NCBI GenBank assembly: GCA_021201825.1
Contig: JAJQED010000028.1
Coordinates: 148,350-181,786, forward strand
DNA length: 33,437 nt
Origin: Alistipes sp.
Lineage (GTDB): Bacteria > Bacteroidota > Bacteroidia > Bacteroidales > Rikenellaceae
Direction: 5' to 3'
Positions 32,059 through 33,437 of this stretch are shown piece by piece (the first letter of the stretch is position 1; each line of letters opens with the position of its first letter). A program made the translations under genes and the position numbers. The notes under the pieces were generated by a model. The model was not told the origin of the DNA. It saw nothing but the letters and a program-made list of their open reading frames with translations, and did not search any database.

Positions 32059-33063
32059 ATGAATGATAGTTTACTTTACAAACTACGGAGCGGCAAGCCT
32101 CCGAAGTTCTTCTATTTTATACGCTCCTACTCCCGGGAATTATTTCCCCAAGCATTGTACCGTTCCCGCCTGAACAAGGCCCTTGCCGAACTGGAAAACC
32201 GTCCGGATAAAGATTATATACTGGAGCGTGTCGGTTACTACAACAAGCTCGACCAGGTGGTCCCGCTCCCGGAAAATGGCTACACCAAACGCTGCCAGAG
32301 CTATTTCCTGCATCTGGGTGCCCTGAAAGATTACCGGCGGTCGCTTTACCATAAGGTCTACTATTTCGATTTTATGGAGTTCGCCCGCTGGTTCGATCCC
32401 GATTTCCGTTGGGCCTACGCGGCCGGTGACGTATATTTCACCCCGAAGGTTCCCTCGATCGTAAAAAGCCGGCTGCTGGATGGGCAGAACCAAAATTCGG
32501 CGATAATGAAGCTGGACAAGTTCCGGCATTTTATCTACGTCAATGATCCCGTCCCTTTTGCCGATAAGAAGAATATGGCCATTTTCCGGGGCAAGATACG
32601 CCTTAGCCGTGACCGACGCCGATTTATGGAGATGTTCTTCGGCCACCCGATGTTCGACTGCGGCCTTGTGGGCCATGACGACCCGCCCGAATGGATCACC
32701 CCCAAAAAGACCATACGGGAACATCTCGACTACAAATTCATCATGGCCCTCGAGGGCAACGACGTTGCCTCGAACCTGAAATGGGTGATGTCGTCCAACT
32801 CGATTGCCGTTATGCCGCGCCCGACCTGCGAAACCTGGTTCATGGAGGGTAAACTTATTGCGGATTACCACTACATCGAGGTGAAGCCGGACTTCTCCGA
32901 CCTGGAGGAAAAGCTCAACTATTATATCGAACATCCCGACCAGGCCCTGCAAATCATCGAAAACGCCCACCGGTACATCGACCAGTTCCGCGACGAAAAA
33001 CGTGAAAAGCTTATTTCGCTAATGGTGCTGGACAAATATTTCCGGATGACCGGCCAGAAGTAA
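32059..33063 (+). CDS. family-90 (CAP10/LpsA-like) glycosyltransferase
   Basis: 334 residues without signal peptide or membrane segments. The GT90-like core is AIFRGKIRLSRDRRRFME, FDCGLVGHDDPPEW and the strongly conserved KFIMALEGNDVASNLKWVMS with SNSIAVMPRPTCETWFMEGKL. Such enzymes add sugars (xylose or glucose in eukaryotes; LPS or capsule residues in bacteria); the donor and acceptor here are unknown. It follows an 83-base AT-rich gap and precedes the tRNA-Leu gene by about 50 bases. Confidence 0.88.
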   Translation: MNDSLLYKLRSGKPPKFFYFIRSYSRELFPQALYRSRLNKALAELENRPDKDYILERVGYYNKLDQVVPLPENGYTKRCQSYFLHLGALKDYRRSLYHKVYYFDFMEFARWFDPDFRWAYAAGDVYFTPKVPSIVKSRLLDGQNQNSAIMKLDKFRHFIYVNDPVPFADKKNMAIFRGKIRLSRDRRRFMEMFFGHPMFDCGLVGHDDPPEWITPKKTIREHLDYKFIMALEGNDVASNLKWVMSSNSIAVMPRPTCETWFMEGKLIADYHYIEVKPDFSDLEEKLNYYIEHPDQALQIIENAHRYIDQFRDEKREKLISLMVLDKYFRMTGQK

Positions 33064-33099
33064 AAGGACCTGGAACTACCGGATTTGGGAAAAAACCTT

Positions 33100-33107
33100 T
33101 ATATTTG
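33100..33107 (+). promoter_or_regulatory. -7 promoter element of tRNA-Leu
   Basis: TATATTTG matches TAnnTTTG, ending 9 bases before the mature tRNA 5' end. A TTTG at 33084-33087 is too close (12-base spacing) to be the usual -33 box. Confidence 0.6.
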
Positions 33108-33116
33108 CACACAGAT

Positions 33117-33198
33117 GCGGACATGGCGTAATTGGTAGCCGCGCCAGACTTAGGATCTGGTGTCTAACGACGTGGGGGTTCGAGTCCCTTTGTCCGCA
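33117..33198 (+). tRNA. tRNA-Leu (anticodon UAG)
   Basis: An 82-base class II tRNA. The acceptor GCGGACA (33117-33123) pairs with TGTCCGC (33191-33197), discriminator A33198, no encoded CCA. The anticodon stem CCAGA/TCTGG (33144-33148 and 33156-33160) encloses loop CTTAGGA with anticodon TAG at 33151-33153. The long variable arm (about 33161-33173) and a T-arm with GGTTCGAGTCC confirm leucine type. Confidence 0.95.
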
Positions 33199-33279
33199 CG
33201 AACGCCTCCTTGGGAAAGGGGGCGTTTTTTGTGGAATGGGTCCTTGATTACTTTACCTCCTGCCGGGCGGACAAAGGGA
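33194..33279. repeat. copy 1 of an 86-bp direct repeat after tRNA-Leu
   Basis: Begins with the last five bases of the tRNA gene (CCGCA) and runs through the terminator and a GCGGACAAAGGGA motif. It recurs at an offset of exactly 158 bases (33352-33437), with only a compensating one-base shift between an A-run and a T-run. Confidence 0.9.
33201..33230 (+). terminator. terminator of tRNA-Leu
   Basis: AACGCCTCCTT (33201-33211) pairs with AAGGGGGCGTT (33216-33226) with one G-T pair, followed by a T-run. It is inside the repeat, so the second repeat copy carries another terminator at about 33359-33388. Confidence 0.85.
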
Positions 33280-33351
33280 CTGAAGTCCCCGTTAACGGAC
33301 AACCCCCTAAATCCCCCTTACGAGGGGGACTTTAAAAAGAAATTCCACCTC
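33280..33351. repeat. spacer between the repeat copies, with a CCCCCT hairpin
   Basis: Contains the palindrome CCGTTAACGG (33289-33298) and a 7-bp hairpin TCCCCCT/AGGGGGA with a TACG loop (33312-33329). The CCCCCTAAATCCCCCTT...GAGGGGGACTT sequence is of a type of interspersed repeat found in many bacteria. Confidence 0.75.
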
Positions 33352-33437
33352 CCGCACGAACGCCTCCTTGGGAAGGGGGCGTTTTTTTGTGGAATGGGTC
33401 CTTGATTACTTTACCTCCTGCCGGGCGGACAAAGGGA
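33352..33437. repeat. copy 2 of the direct repeat, cut by the window end
   Basis: Matches 33194-33279 across its visible 86 bases. The window ends inside it, so the array may continue. Confidence 0.9.

Noticed and set aside
33194-33437. Attachment site of an integrated element at tRNA-Leu
   Set aside because: The direct repeat shares only five bases with the tRNA 3' end and no integrase is in the window; sequence to the right would be needed to revive this.

Overview
The window looks like a chromosomal segment of a moderately GC-rich Bacteroidales bacterium. An Alistipes/Rikenellaceae-like genome is my best guess, from gene content and base composition only. Evidence: Bacteroidetes-type -7 promoter motifs (TAnnTTTG) before several genes, weak or absent Shine-Dalgarno sequences, a long SecA of about 1,100 residues ending in a zinc-binding tail, a DUF2851 protein, a GH25 lipoprotein and a family-90 glycosyltransferase. 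Most genes are housekeeping; I see no prophage, integrated plasmid, insertion sequence or CRISPR array.

Layout. 1-300: a heptamer tandem repeat and a strong terminator. 300-3198: korA-korB (2-oxoacid:ferredoxin oxidoreductase). 3199-3861: terminator, then a repeat cluster. 3862-5136: DUF2851 protein. 5212-6305: a small transcription unit with its own promoter and terminator, encoding a zeta-toxin-like P-loop kinase and a translationally coupled 51-residue protein (candidate toxin-antitoxin pair). 6453-9743: secA, convergent with a UlaG-like metallo-beta-lactamase-fold protein. 10637-11287: duplicated terminator unit. 13578-11288 (minus): xseA-xseB-methyltransferase operon. 13723-13880: candidate small RNA unit. 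13948-16526: prfA, CHAP-domain protein, pyrF; then decayed copies of the pyrF 3' end. 19301-16733 (minus): xerD and an M1-peptidase-like lipoprotein. 19347-22524: prmA, GH25 lysozyme-like lipoprotein, nadB. 22525-22771: a large imperfect palindrome. 22772-24349: prfC. 27936-24352 (minus): transglutaminase-like secreted protein, FAD-dependent oxidoreductase, CPBP membrane protease. 28070-33063: polyprenol-phosphate mannosyltransferase-like GT2, dihydroorotase, DUF4153 membrane protein, GT90. 33117-33198: tRNA-Leu(UAG), followed by a 158-bp-period repeat that runs off the window end.

The genes cover central carbon and redox metabolism (KorAB), pyrimidine and NAD synthesis (pyrF, dihydroorotase, nadB), translation termination and ribosome modification (prfA, prfC, prmA), DNA repair and chromosome resolution (xseAB, xerD), secretion (secA), and envelope functions (CHAP, GH25, GT2, GT90, CPBP).

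The most interesting points are: (1) a 179-bp palindrome between nadB and prfC, around which the GC and AT skew of the flanking coding sequence flips sharply, as at a replication origin; (2) the zeta-like kinase/small-protein pair with an unusual in-frame leader; (3) enzyme-family members that appear to have lost catalytic or metal-binding residues (UlaG-like, M1-like, DUF2851); (4) decayed duplications of the pyrF 3' end; (5) a duplicated terminator unit; (6) a tRNA-Leu whose 3' end recurs inverted in a downstream tandem repeat. Everything here is read by eye; family assignments rest on remembered motifs, not database searches.
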